A program made the translations under genes and the position numbers. A DNA stretch of 64,000 bases, taken from NCBI RefSeq assembly GCF_963666665.1, contig NZ_OY762999.1, positions 171,501 through 235,500 of the forward strand. Direction: 5' to 3'. Under the pieces are notes generated by a model that ran no database searches, was not told the origin of the DNA, and was given only the letters and a program-made list of their open reading frames with translations. Positions 17,519-25,655 of this stretch are shown here, in pieces. The stretch is from Maridesulfovibrio sp. (lineage in GTDB: Bacteria > Desulfobacterota > Desulfovibrionia > Desulfovibrionales > Desulfovibrionaceae). Positions within the stretch are counted from its first letter, which is position 1. Every line of letters begins with the position of its first letter.

Positions 17519-18529
17519 ATGTCTCTTTTTCGTACTTCTTTCATTTGTTTGATGATTGTGGCTATGGCATCCATTGCTCAGGCCGGCACCTTGGAAAACG
17601 TCAAGAAAGACGGCTTTCTTAAGGCTGGTACCCACATTGAAAACCCCGGTTTTTCCGCTCTGGACAGCAACGGTAATCGTGTTGGTTTTGATGTTGATTT
17701 TATCCGCGCAGTTGCTGCCGCTGTTAATGTTCCCGAAATCAAATACACCCCGCTTACATCCAAAGAGCGTCTGCCTGCTTTGCAGTCCGGTGAAATTGAT
17801 ATCCTTTCCCGCACAACCACCCATACCATGAGCCGTGACGTCAAGCTCGGCCTCGATTTTACCGTGACCACCCTTTACGATGGTCAGGGCATGATGGTCC
17901 GCAAAGAACTCGGTATCACTAATGCCAAGGATCTGGATGGCGCAACTGTTTGTCTGCAGACCGGTTCTACCACCGAGCTGAACATTTCCGACTTTTTCCG
18001 CAAAAACGGCATGAGCTTTACTCCTGTTGTTTTCGACAAACAGCCTGATGTCCGTAAAGCTTACGATACCGGTCGCTGCGACGTTCATACCACCGACGTT
18101 TCCGGCCTTGCTGCTCAGCGCTCCCTGATGGAGAAGCCCGCAGACCACATCATCCTTTCCGAAGTTATCTCCAAGGAACCCCTCGGTCCTGTTGTACGTC
18201 ATGGCGACAACCAGTGGTCTGACATTGTCCGCTGGACTATCTGGCTGACCATGGCTGCTGAAGAAAAGGGTGTTACTCAGGCTAACGTTGAAGAAATGTT
18301 TGCCAAGAGTCAGGATCCCGAAGTTCAGCGTATGCTGGGTAAGACCGGTTCCCTCTGGACCGACCTCGGCCTTGATAAGGACGCTCCTGTACGCATCATT
18401 AAAACCGTTGGTAACTACGGTGAAATCTTTGACCGTAACCTCGGCCCCAAGACTCCCCTGCGCATGGAGCGCGGACTCAACAAGCAGTGGAATGAGGGTG
18501 GCCTCATCTACGCACCGCCTTTCCGTTAG
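17519..18529 (+). CDS. aapJ: General amino-acid ABC transporter, periplasmic binding protein
   Basis: 336 residues with a signal peptide (1-22, ending IAQA). The body is a family 3 solute-binding protein of the AapJ/BztA group: VKKDGFLKAGTHIENPGFSA, GFDVDFIRAVAAAV, and QTGSTTELNISDFF, with the longer C-terminal part typical of this group. It binds L-amino acids in the periplasm. GGAGGT lies six bases ahead of the ATG. A strong terminator-like hairpin separates it from the permease genes. Confidence 0.92.
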   Translation: MSLFRTSFICLMIVAMASIAQAGTLENVKKDGFLKAGTHIENPGFSALDSNGNRVGFDVDFIRAVAAAVNVPEIKYTPLTSKERLPALQSGEIDILSRTTTHTMSRDVKLGLDFTVTTLYDGQGMMVRKELGITNAKDLDGATVCLQTGSTTELNISDFFRKNGMSFTPVVFDKQPDVRKAYDTGRCDVHTTDVSGLAAQRSLMEKPADHIILSEVISKEPLGPVVRHGDNQWSDIVRWTIWLTMAAEEKGVTQANVEEMFAKSQDPEVQRMLGKTGSLWTDLGLDKDAPVRIIKTVGNYGEIFDRNLGPKTPLRMERGLNKQWNEGGLIYAPPFR

Positions 18530-18548
18530 GTCTATATAATGTAGTATT

Positions 18549-18584
18549 CGCGCCGGGAGTTTTCCCGGCGCGTTTTTTTATTTT
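18549..18584 (+). terminator. Intra-operon terminator after aapJ
   Basis: Perfect 10-bp stem CGCGCCGGGA/TCCCGGCGCG (18549-18558 with 18563-18572), a 4-base loop and a run of seven T. It should stop most transcripts after the binding-protein gene, leaving read-through for the permeases. Confidence 0.9.
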
Positions 18585-18601
18585 AAGCAAAGGTTTTTTC
18601 T

Positions 18602-19981
18602 ATGTCCGAACGTTTCGCACCGCAGGAAAAGGTTCCTTTCTGGCGCAGTCCGCAGGGAAGGGCTTGGATGTTCCAGCTCTGCATGGTCGGTGGTTTTCTC
18701 TGGCTGGCAGTTTCCATGTACCGGAATACACTGGTCAACCTTGAAACACGTGGTATCAGTTCCGGTTTCGGTTTTCTGGATCATGAAGCCGGATTTCGCA
18801 TCGGCGAGGTGACCGGAATCCCCTTACCGCAGGGTGGACTGCTCTGGTTTCTGGTCAGCCTTGTAGCCGGGCTTGTAATTTCGCAGCTGATTTCACGTCA
18901 CCTGAAGAGTAAGTCTGATCGGCCTATGAACAGCAAGTGGCTCTCAGTCTGTCTGCTGTTCAGCATCGGTTTGCCCATGCTGACACTCTATATCTTCCGG
19001 GACAGCGTTGAAATTGCGCATTATACGGAATCTTCCAGCTATTTCATGGCCTTGCTTACAGGTCTAGGCAATACCTTGAAAGTTACGGTCATCGGTTGTG
19101 TGGCCTCGACCATTCTTGGACTGCTGGTGGCGCTCGGACGTCTTTCCCCAAACTGGCTGCTTTCCAATATCTGCCGCTGGTATGTGGAGCTTAACCGTAA
19201 CCTGCCTGTTCTGCTGCAACTTTTTTTCTGGTATTTCATCGTTCTGCAGCAGTTGCCCAATGTCCGTAAGTCCATTGATATCGGTGGCTGGTTGATCCTT
19301 AATAAGCGCGGGCTTTACATGCCTGCGTTGGTTCCTCAGCAGGGGGCGTGGCTCTTTTGTGCTGCCGTTGTTGTTGGATTTGCCGCTATCTGGGTCATTC
19401 GCAGACGGGCAAAGCGTATTCTTGATGAAACAGGGAAGCCTGTTAAAACTTTATTTCCTGGCCTTGCTGTGCTGATTGGTTTGCCTGCATTGGCATGGTT
19501 GGCCGGCGGACAGCCTTTTACTCTCGATTTCCCCGTACTCAAGGGCTTTAACTTCAAGGGCGGTACCGGGCTGACCCCGGAATTCACCGCGCTTGTGGTC
19601 GGGCTGACAGTGTACGTTTCTGCTTTCAACGCCGAGATTATCCGTTCCGGTATTGAGGCTGTTTCCAAGGGACAGCGCGAGGCCGCCCGTGCTCTGGCAA
19701 TGAATGAGCGTCAGGTTATGCGTATCGTTATCCTGCCGCAGGCCATGCGTATCATCGTTCCGCCTATGACCAGTGAATATCTGGCTATCGCCAAGAACAG
19801 CTCTCTTGCTGTGGCTATCGGTTATCCCGAATTCGTCAGTGTCGGCGGAACTATCCTGAACCAGTCCGGTCAGGCAGTGGAGATTGTGGGCATCTGGATG
19901 GGTGTTTACCTGTGCATTTCCCTGCTCATTTCTTTTGGAATGAATATTTACAACAGCAAAGTAGCGTTGGTGGAGAGGTAG
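18602..19981 (+). CDS. aapQ: General amino-acid ABC transporter permease
   Basis: 459 residues, longer than most amino-acid permeases, as usual for AapQ/BztB. About eight or more hydrophobic segments are present, with a hydrophilic insertion after the first. The C-terminal half holds the EAA loop (GQREAARALAMNERQVMRIV) followed by LPQAMRIIVPPMTSEYL, which docks the ATPase. It forms a heterodimer with AapM. The next gene starts one base after the stop. Confidence 0.92.
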   Translation: MSERFAPQEKVPFWRSPQGRAWMFQLCMVGGFLWLAVSMYRNTLVNLETRGISSGFGFLDHEAGFRIGEVTGIPLPQGGLLWFLVSLVAGLVISQLISRHLKSKSDRPMNSKWLSVCLLFSIGLPMLTLYIFRDSVEIAHYTESSSYFMALLTGLGNTLKVTVIGCVASTILGLLVALGRLSPNWLLSNICRWYVELNRNLPVLLQLFFWYFIVLQQLPNVRKSIDIGGWLILNKRGLYMPALVPQQGAWLFCAAVVVGFAAIWVIRRRAKRILDETGKPVKTLFPGLAVLIGLPALAWLAGGQPFTLDFPVLKGFNFKGGTGLTPEFTALVVGLTVYVSAFNAEIIRSGIEAVSKGQREAARALAMNERQVMRIVILPQAMRIIVPPMTSEYLAIAKNSSLAVAIGYPEFVSVGGTILNQSGQAVEIVGIWMGVYLCISLLISFGMNIYNSKVALVER

Positions 19982-19982
19982 T

Positions 19983-21071
19983 ATGATTCAAGATATTCCT
20001 GACAGACAGCCCCCGGCAACTCAGGTGGGGGTAATCGGCTGGGTGTGCAAGAATCTGCTCTGCCCTTGGTATAACGCTATGCTGACCGTTGTTTCCTGCT
20101 GGGCCATCTGGTCGGCGGTGGCTCCCTTTTGGGAGTGGGCGGTAACTAATGCCTCCATTACCCTCGACCCGGAAGTTGCCAAGGAATACACCGGGGCGGC
20201 ATGGGGCTTTATACGTGAAATGTGGCCCGTGTTCATGACCGGGGTTTATCCTGCAGAAGAGCGCTGGCGTCCGCTGATCGCCCTGTGCATCGTGGTAATT
20301 CTGGTCAGTCTCAGTCTTGTGGCATCCTATCGTCGCAGCAGATGGCTTAAAATCCTCTGGTTTGTTTCACCCATAGTTGTTTTTGCTCTTGTTTACGGCG
20401 GCGAAATTATCGGTCTGCCCGTGGTGGGAACACACTACTGGGGGGGCTTGATGCTTACCATCATGCTTTCCATTGTCGCCATGCTGGCAGCTTTTCCCCT
20501 CAGCGTTCTGCTCGCATTGGGCCGTACTTCGGACATGCCTATCGCGAAACCGTTTTGCGTGGCCTATATCGAACTTATTCGTGGTGTGCCTTTAATCACT
20601 ATTCTGTTCATGGCTTCCGTAGTTCTGCCCTTGTTCCTGCCTGCGGGTATGGAGTTGGATAAGGTTCTGCGTGCCTTGGTCGGTATTACCATGTTCTTTT
20701 CCGCCTACCTTGCGGAGAATATCCGTGGCGGTTTACAGGGCATCAGCAAAGGCCAGTACGAGGCTGCTGACGCGCTGGGCATGAGCTATTGGAAAAAGAC
20801 CATCGTGGTAATCCTGCCGCAGGCTCTGCGCATTGTTATCCCGCCCATGGTCAACAACTTTATCGGAATCCTGAAAGATACTTCCCTCGTGGGCATCGTA
20901 GGTCTGGTGGACCTTCTGCAAATCGCATTCGCCACCACCTCCAACCCCAAATGGTTCGGCAGGCTGGAGGAAGCTTATGTATTCATAGCCTTCTGGTACT
21001 GGATTCTTTGCTACGCCCTTTCCAGCTACAGCCAATATCTTGAACGCAAGATGCCTTCCGCAAGTAAATAG
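19983..21071 (+). CDS. aapM: General amino-acid ABC transporter permease
   Basis: 362 residues, hydrophobic. The EAA loop is GQYEAADALGMSYWKKTI followed by LPQALRIVIPPMVNNFIGIL. The N-terminal third contains helices and a periplasmic loop typical of AapM/BztC. It partners AapQ in the inner membrane, is one base from aapQ and 12 bases from the ATPase gene. Confidence 0.93.
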   Translation: MIQDIPDRQPPATQVGVIGWVCKNLLCPWYNAMLTVVSCWAIWSAVAPFWEWAVTNASITLDPEVAKEYTGAAWGFIREMWPVFMTGVYPAEERWRPLIALCIVVILVSLSLVASYRRSRWLKILWFVSPIVVFALVYGGEIIGLPVVGTHYWGGLMLTIMLSIVAMLAAFPLSVLLALGRTSDMPIAKPFCVAYIELIRGVPLITILFMASVVLPLFLPAGMELDKVLRALVGITMFFSAYLAENIRGGLQGISKGQYEAADALGMSYWKKTIVVILPQALRIVIPPMVNNFIGILKDTSLVGIVGLVDLLQIAFATTSNPKWFGRLEEAYVFIAFWYWILCYALSSYSQYLERKMPSASK

Positions 21072-21083
21072 AGGAGAAATATA

Positions 21084-21863
21084 ATGACATCCCAGCACAC
21101 AAATACAGCTACACATCTCGGGGACAGCCCGGTTGTGATCGATATACAGGGACTTAATAAATGGTACGGGCAGTTCCATGTACTGAAAGATATCAACCTT
21201 CAGATTCGTCAGCAGGAGAAGGTGGTTATCTGCGGACCGTCCGGTTCTGGTAAGTCAACCCTCATCAGGACTATCAACAGGCTCGAAGAGCATCAGGAAG
21301 GTTCCATCGTTGTTGACGGTGCACCGCTGACCAATGATGTGAAGCAGATTGAACGTGTCCGCCGCGAGGTGGGTATGGTTTTCCAGCAGTTCAACCTGTT
21401 CCCGCATATGACCATCCTCGATAACGTTATCTCCGGTCCCATTCATGTGCGCAGCATGCCCCGCAAACAGGCTGTTGATCTTGCTCATTCCTATCTCAAG
21501 CGTGTGGGTATCGCTGAGCAGGCCAATAAGTTTCCCGGGCAGCTTTCCGGCGGTCAGCAGCAGCGTGTGGCAATTGCCCGCGCCTTGGCCATGCAGCCCA
21601 AGATCATGCTTTTTGACGAACCCACCTCGGCCCTTGACCCGGAAATGATTAAGGAAGTTCTCGATGTAATGCGAGAGCTGGCTGAGCAGGGCATGACCAT
21701 GATCTGCGTAACCCACGAAATGGGTTTTGCCCGTGAAGTGGCCGATACCATGGTTTTCATGGATAAAGGCCAGATCGTGGAATATGCACCGGTGAAAGAG
21801 TTCTTTACCGCACCCAAGGAAGAGCGCAGTCGCATGTTCTTGGAGCAGATTTTGAATCATTAG
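21084..21863 (+). CDS. aapP: Amino-acid ABC transporter ATP-binding protein
   Basis: 259 residues. Walker A is GPSGSGKST, the signature is [14 protein letters not shown], Walker B is [12 protein letters not shown] and the switch histidine lies in VTHEMGF. It hydrolyses ATP to drive uptake through AapQM. A short N-terminal tail precedes the usual start. GAGGAG lies ahead of the ATG. Confidence 0.95.
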   Translation: MTSQHTNTATHLGDSPVVIDIQGLNKWYGQFHVLKDINLQIRQQEKVVICGPSGSGKSTLIRTINRLEEHQEGSIVVDGAPLTNDVKQIERVRREVGMVFQQFNLFPHMTILDNVISGPIHVRSMPRKQAVDLAHSYLKRVGIAEQANKFPGQLSGGQQQRVAIARALAMQPKIMLFDEPTSALDPEMIKEVLDVMRELAEQGMTMICVTHEMGFAREVADTMVFMDKGQIVEYAPVKEFFTAPKEERSRMFLEQILNH

Positions 21864-21872
21864 GATTATACA

Positions 21873-22700
21873 ATGTCTTTATCTTTAATAAATGAGCGTC
21901 CTTTGATTTGGGCGCACCGCGGGGGACGTTCCCTTGCGGCTGAAAATACTCTTGCAGCAGTACGTAAGGCCAAAGAGGCCGGGGCAGACGGCTGGGAGCT
22001 TGATGTGCAGGTTACCAAGGACGGGGAGGTAATTATCCTTCACGACCTGAATTTGCTGCGGTCCACCAATGCCAGCGTTCATCCGCTGTTTATCGGTAAT
22101 CCTCCGGCTCTGCCGTGGAGGTTCAGCCTTACCGAAATAAAGGAGCTTAGCGCTGATGTTTTCCCGCGCCGTTTTTGCCCGCCAAAATATATTGAGCAGC
22201 CTTGGCGGGAACTGCCGGAAAATCTTCCGGCTGATTTGCGCATCCCCACGCTGATTGAGGCCCTGAGACTCAGCAGGGAGCTGGATATGTGGATCAATGT
22301 TGAGATCAAGGATCTCAGCAAAGCGGTCCCGGATTCTCTTGCCGGTGATATTGTGGAAAAGGTGCTTGGAGTTATCCGGGCGCAATCCATGGATGATCAG
22401 GTGGTGGTTTCTTCCTTTAATCACGATTACGTGCGCAGGAGTAAAGAAGTCGCCCCGCATATTCTTACTGGAGTTCTGACCGAGCATAAATATGCCGGAG
22501 ATCCGCTTGAAGCAGCCCGTATTGCTAATGCAGACGCTTGGCATCCGGGATTCCGCTTTCTTACCGAAGAGAAGGTCAAGGCCGCGCGTGATGCCGGATT
22601 GGCGATTAATCCATACACAGTTAATGAAGTGGATGATATGAAGCGGCTCACTGAGTGGGGTGTGACCGGGCTGGTTACCGATTATCCGCAGAATGCATAG
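21873..22700 (+). CDS. Glycerophosphodiester phosphodiesterase
   Basis: 275 residues, no signal peptide, so cytoplasmic (UgpQ type). Conserved residues are AHRGGRSLAAENT (H15, R16), GADGWELDVQVTKDGE and IILHDLNLLRSTN, which together bind the metal and phosphate; the C-terminal barrel ends NPYTVNEVDDMKRL. It releases glycerol 3-phosphate from deacylated phospholipid headgroups. It starts nine bases after the ABC ATPase, so it is probably cotranscribed. An IS element begins 16 bases after its stop. Confidence 0.93.
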   Translation: MSLSLINERPLIWAHRGGRSLAAENTLAAVRKAKEAGADGWELDVQVTKDGEVIILHDLNLLRSTNASVHPLFIGNPPALPWRFSLTEIKELSADVFPRRFCPPKYIEQPWRELPENLPADLRIPTLIEALRLSRELDMWINVEIKDLSKAVPDSLAGDIVEKVLGVIRAQSMDDQVVVSSFNHDYVRRSKEVAPHILTGVLTEHKYAGDPLEAARIANADAWHPGFRFLTEEKVKAARDAGLAINPYTVNEVDDMKRLTEWGVTGLVTDYPQNA

Positions 22701-22754
22701 ATCGATTTCAAATGCTTGAGCCGTCCTAAAATAGATTGACGGTTAATTGGTTTA

Positions 22755-23561
22755 CTACAGGGCTGTGGGGGTACCCCCACAGCCCTGTTTATGTATTTGG
22801 TTCGGTGTTTTCATTTTCAAACTAAGATGAGGACGTTCAGAATTATATATTTCAATAGACTCTTTTACGAGTGAATTTAACTCATCAAAGCTAGTGCATT
22901 TAACCACCAAAAATTCTTGTTTTAAAATTCCATTTATACGTTCAGCTAACGCATTTTGGTAACAATCATACCCATCTGTCATAGATGGGACCATTTCGGC
23001 TTTCTTGAGTTTGTTTTGATAAATGGACGATGCGTACTGCAATCCACGATCTGAATGGTGGATTGTTTTGTTTCGCGTTTTTCGGTTTTTGATAGCCATA
23101 TCTAAAGCTTTAGTGGTCCCTTCGGCACTAAGATCAGAACTCAAATTGTGACCTACAATTTTTCTGCTAAAAGAGTCTGTGATTAGTGATAGATAGTATG
23201 TTTTATTTAACGTTTTTACGTAAGTTATATCACTAACAAAGACTTCTTCTGAATACTGAGGCTTAAACTCCTTCAATAAATTAGGATGTTTTTTGAGCCA
23301 ATGCTTTGAATTTGTAGTTTTTGTGTAATTTTTTCTTGTTTTTATCAGTAAATGCTCTCTGCGCAATAATGCGAAAAAAGCATCCCGCCCAAGCTTGATT
23401 CCACGAGCTACAAATTTCTCACGCAATAAAAAATAAAGCTTACGCGTTCCCAGCCGAGGCATTCTGGCCCGCAGACTCAAAACAAGTTTCTTTACTTCTT
23501 GGAACTGTTTTTCCCGTACCTTATGGCGTTTTTCAGCCTGATATATCGATTGCCGACTCAC
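22755..23561 (-). CDS. IS3-family transposase OrfB (DDE integrase)
   Basis: 268 residues from the GTG at 23561. The rve integrase core has DDE residues in VSDITYV, HHSDRGLQY and NALAERINGIL. The frame stays open upstream of the GTG into the end of orfA (reading ISLSACCRQLGVSRQSIYQ), so the active enzyme is probably an OrfA-OrfB fusion made by a -1 frameshift. The final codons are encoded by one arm of a 32-bp palindrome. Confidence 0.92.
   Translation of the reverse strand: MSRQSIYQAEKRHKVREKQFQEVKKLVLSLRARMPRLGTRKLYFLLREKFVARGIKLGRDAFFALLRREHLLIKTRKNYTKTTNSKHWLKKHPNLLKEFKPQYSEEVFVSDITYVKTLNKTYYLSLITDSFSRKIVGHNLSSDLSAEGTTKALDMAIKNRKTRNKTIHHSDRGLQYASSIYQNKLKKAEMVPSMTDGYDCYQNALAERINGILKQEFLVVKCTSFDELNSLVKESIEIYNSERPHLSLKMKTPNQIHKQGCGGTPTAL
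22757..22788. repeat. Perfect 32-bp palindrome near the IS left end
   Basis: The half-site ACAGGGCTGTGGGGGT is followed directly by its exact reverse complement. It covers the last codons of orfB, 16 bases inside the terminal inverted repeat. It could act as a bidirectional transcription block at the end of the element or as a transposase or host-factor site. Confidence 0.85.
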
Positions 23562-23590
23562 CCCGAGCTGTCTACAGCAAGCAGATAAAC

Positions 23591-23989
23591 TTATTTGCTT
23601 TGTTTCCTGAAGACCTCGTGCAGCTCGGGGGTAAGTTTTTTTCTTATGGAAGTACCCAGTTCTCTGTCAGAAATATCAATCATTTCGTTGAGAAGCATAG
23701 TTTTGATCTTCTCTTCCTGAAGCTCTTTTTCAAGACGCTTAATCTTTTGTGCTGGAGTCTCTTTGGATTTTGGCATTCTTTTCTGATGTACCATTGGCTT
23801 GCTCCAGTCAAGGCTGCCATGTTTACGAAGCCACTTTAAAACAGTGCTGCGACCTTGGATTCCATAGGCCCTTTGGGCCTGCTTGTAGGTCATTTCACCC
23901 TTTTCAACTAATGCCACAACGGACAATTTAAAGCCCATTGTGTAGTCCCGCTGAGTACGCTTTACTCTTTGAGTTTCTTCCTTTTTCAT
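23591..23989 (-). CDS. IS3-family transposase OrfA (DNA-binding part)
   Basis: 132 residues. A helix-turn-helix near the N-terminus (EKGEMTYKQAQRAYGIQGRS then TVLKWLRKHG) is followed by a leucine-zipper-like coiled coil (QKIKRLEKELQEEKIKTMLL), the standard OrfA layout. It recognises the terminal repeats. Its end overlaps the upstream open part of the orfB frame. Confidence 0.92.
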   Translation of the reverse strand: MKKEETQRVKRTQRDYTMGFKLSVVALVEKGEMTYKQAQRAYGIQGRSTVLKWLRKHGSLDWSKPMVHQKRMPKSKETPAQKIKRLEKELQEEKIKTMLLNEMIDISDRELGTSIRKKLTPELHEVFRKQSK

Positions 23990-24040
23990 AAAATAGGTCC
24001 TTTGGGTGTAAACCTATTTCAGGACGGGACAGCTTAATTA

Positions 24041-24077
24041 AAAAGGCCGATTCCAGATGGAATCGGCCTTCTTTTTT
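24041..24077. terminator. Terminator of the DAACS symporter gene (bidirectional)
   Basis: Stem AAGGCCGATTCC/GGAATCGGCCTT (24043-24054 with 24059-24070), a 4-base loop and T/A runs on both sides. It serves the minus-strand symporter gene. The IS inserted just beyond it. Confidence 0.92.
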
Positions 24078-24095
24078 GCGTTGTGGTACAGGTTT

Positions 24096-25382
24096 TTACT
24101 GTTGTGTTGCCTCGCGGGCTTCCCAGCATTCCTGATTAATTTCATTTTCGCTGTTGGCTACTGCACAGGTTACGGCAAGGTCGCCGGTAACGTTGGTACA
24201 GGTGCGGCCCATGTCAAGCAGGGCATCAATGCCGAAGATCATGGCATAGGCCAGTGCTGTGGGGGAGCCGGCTGTGATTTCCAGACCTACGGAGTTGAGC
24301 ACGATCATGAGCATGATTGCGCCAGCACCGGGAATACCTGCAGTACCGAGGGAGGCCAGAATAGTGGTCCCGATGACGGTTATCTGCTGGCTGGCGGTCA
24401 GTGGTTCACCAATGGCGTAACCGATGAACAGGGCACATACACCCTGATAGATTGCGGTTCCATCCATGTTGATGGTTGCGCCCAGCGGCAGTGAGAAGGA
24501 GTAGATGCTTTTGTCTACGCCCAGTTCCTTGTCGGCAACTTCCATACTGATGGGCAGTACACCGCTGCTGGAGCGGGTTACAAATGCGGCAATGGAAGCA
24601 GTCTTAACTTTCTTGAAAAAGCTGATCGGGTTTACCTTGAAGAGCAGGAGTCCGCCACCGTAAATGAGGAAGATGTGGCAGGCAAAAGCAAGGTAGGTTG
24701 CGATTACAACCACGCCCAGAGGTCCGGCTGCTTTGGAACCCTGAGCACCGAAAACCACGGCGATAAGTGCGAACACACCGATGGGAACATATTGCAGTAC
24801 CCAGTCGATGATGATGTACATTACTTCAGCAAGACCTTCGAAAAGGTAGAAAAGGGAGTCCCCTGCATTCTTGATGCGTGCGTCTTCGCTGTGGCGCAGC
24901 ATGGAGATGGCAATACCTGTGATGATGCAGAAGAAGATGGTAGAGAGAACATCACCGGTGGTGATAGCGGCAAATGGGTTTTTGGGGATGATGTTGATCA
25001 GGATATCGAGAAAGGATGTTGCCTTGGGTGCTGCCACTTTGAGGGCTGCGCCTTCTGCTGCGAGTTCAAGGCCGTTACCGGGCTGGAGGAGGTTGCCGAA
25101 AAAGAGTCCGATAGCAACCGCAAATCCGGTGGTCAGCATGTAGAGGCCCATGCATTTGGCGCCTACTTTACCGAGCTGGCTGGGTTTTACGCTGCCTGCG
25201 CCTACGATGATTGTGGAGACGACTACCGGCATTACGATCATTTTCAGCGAGCGGACTAATATATCTCCCAGCGGAGACAGGACTTTTGCTTCAGGTCCTA
25301 AAATAAGTCCGGCAATGGCCCCTAATATCAGACCGATAATGATTCGAATCAACAGGTTACTTTTGAAGTACCAAGAAAACAT
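24096..25382 (-). CDS. Dicarboxylate/amino acid:cation symporter (DAACS family)
   Basis: 428 residues, about eight helices plus re-entrant loops. Family signatures are the serine-rich TRSSSGVLPISM, the NMDGTAIYQGVCALFIGYA segment, the GIPGAGA loop, and the D/N motif in MGRTCTNVTGDLAVT. Members such as GltP, GltT and DctA take up glutamate, aspartate or C4-dicarboxylates with Na+ or H+. The threonine-rich TRTxxN-like site favours amino acids, but the substrate cannot be fixed from sequence alone. Confidence 0.92.
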   Translation of the reverse strand: MFSWYFKSNLLIRIIIGLILGAIAGLILGPEAKVLSPLGDILVRSLKMIVMPVVVSTIIVGAGSVKPSQLGKVGAKCMGLYMLTTGFAVAIGLFFGNLLQPGNGLELAAEGAALKVAAPKATSFLDILINIIPKNPFAAITTGDVLSTIFFCIITGIAISMLRHSEDARIKNAGDSLFYLFEGLAEVMYIIIDWVLQYVPIGVFALIAVVFGAQGSKAAGPLGVVVIATYLAFACHIFLIYGGGLLLFKVNPISFFKKVKTASIAAFVTRSSSGVLPISMEVADKELGVDKSIYSFSLPLGATINMDGTAIYQGVCALFIGYAIGEPLTASQQITVIGTTILASLGTAGIPGAGAIMLMIVLNSVGLEITAGSPTALAYAMIFGIDALLDMGRTCTNVTGDLAVTCAVANSENEINQECWEAREATQQ

Positions 25383-25540
25383 CTTCCCTCCTGATGTAAG
25401 TTAAGAGTGTGTTCAAATAGAATTTTCAGATAAACAAAATTTCATTTATCGAAAAAATATGTGGGATTTTAAGAGAAATCCGGAAAAGTGTAGGGTTTGA
25501 TAGCAGTTCTTGGTATTCTTCGCAAGGTTGAGGCGGTCTA

Positions 25541-25577
25541 TAAAAAAAAGGACCTACGAGCTGTGTCGTAAGTCCTT
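25541..25577 (-). terminator. Terminator of corA
   Basis: A 12-base stem with one mismatch, AAGGACCTACGA/TCGTAAGTCCTT (25548-25559 with 25566-25577), followed on the minus strand by an eight-T run. It is one of three terminators in the window built on an AAGGAC stem. Confidence 0.85.
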
Positions 25578-25655
25578 GTAATTTTGAATATGTGCCTGCA
25601 GTTGAAGTGCTTTGGTCGACTGCGGTGGGTATAAAATGGGATTGTGTATGTTCTG

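Larger units (their letters stand above)
22717..24031 (-). mobile_element. Complete IS3-family insertion sequence, 1315 bp
   Basis: Two transposase frames (orfA, orfB) on the minus strand are bounded by imperfect 24-bp terminal inverted repeats at 22717-22740 and 24008-24031 (19 of 24 positions match), both starting with TG. The flanks show a 3-bp direct repeat GCT (22714-22716 and 24032-24034), as IS3 elements produce. Both frames look intact. Its AT-rich codon use differs from the neighbouring genes. It sits between the GDPD gene and the terminator of the DAACS symporter and disrupts no gene. Confidence 0.93.
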
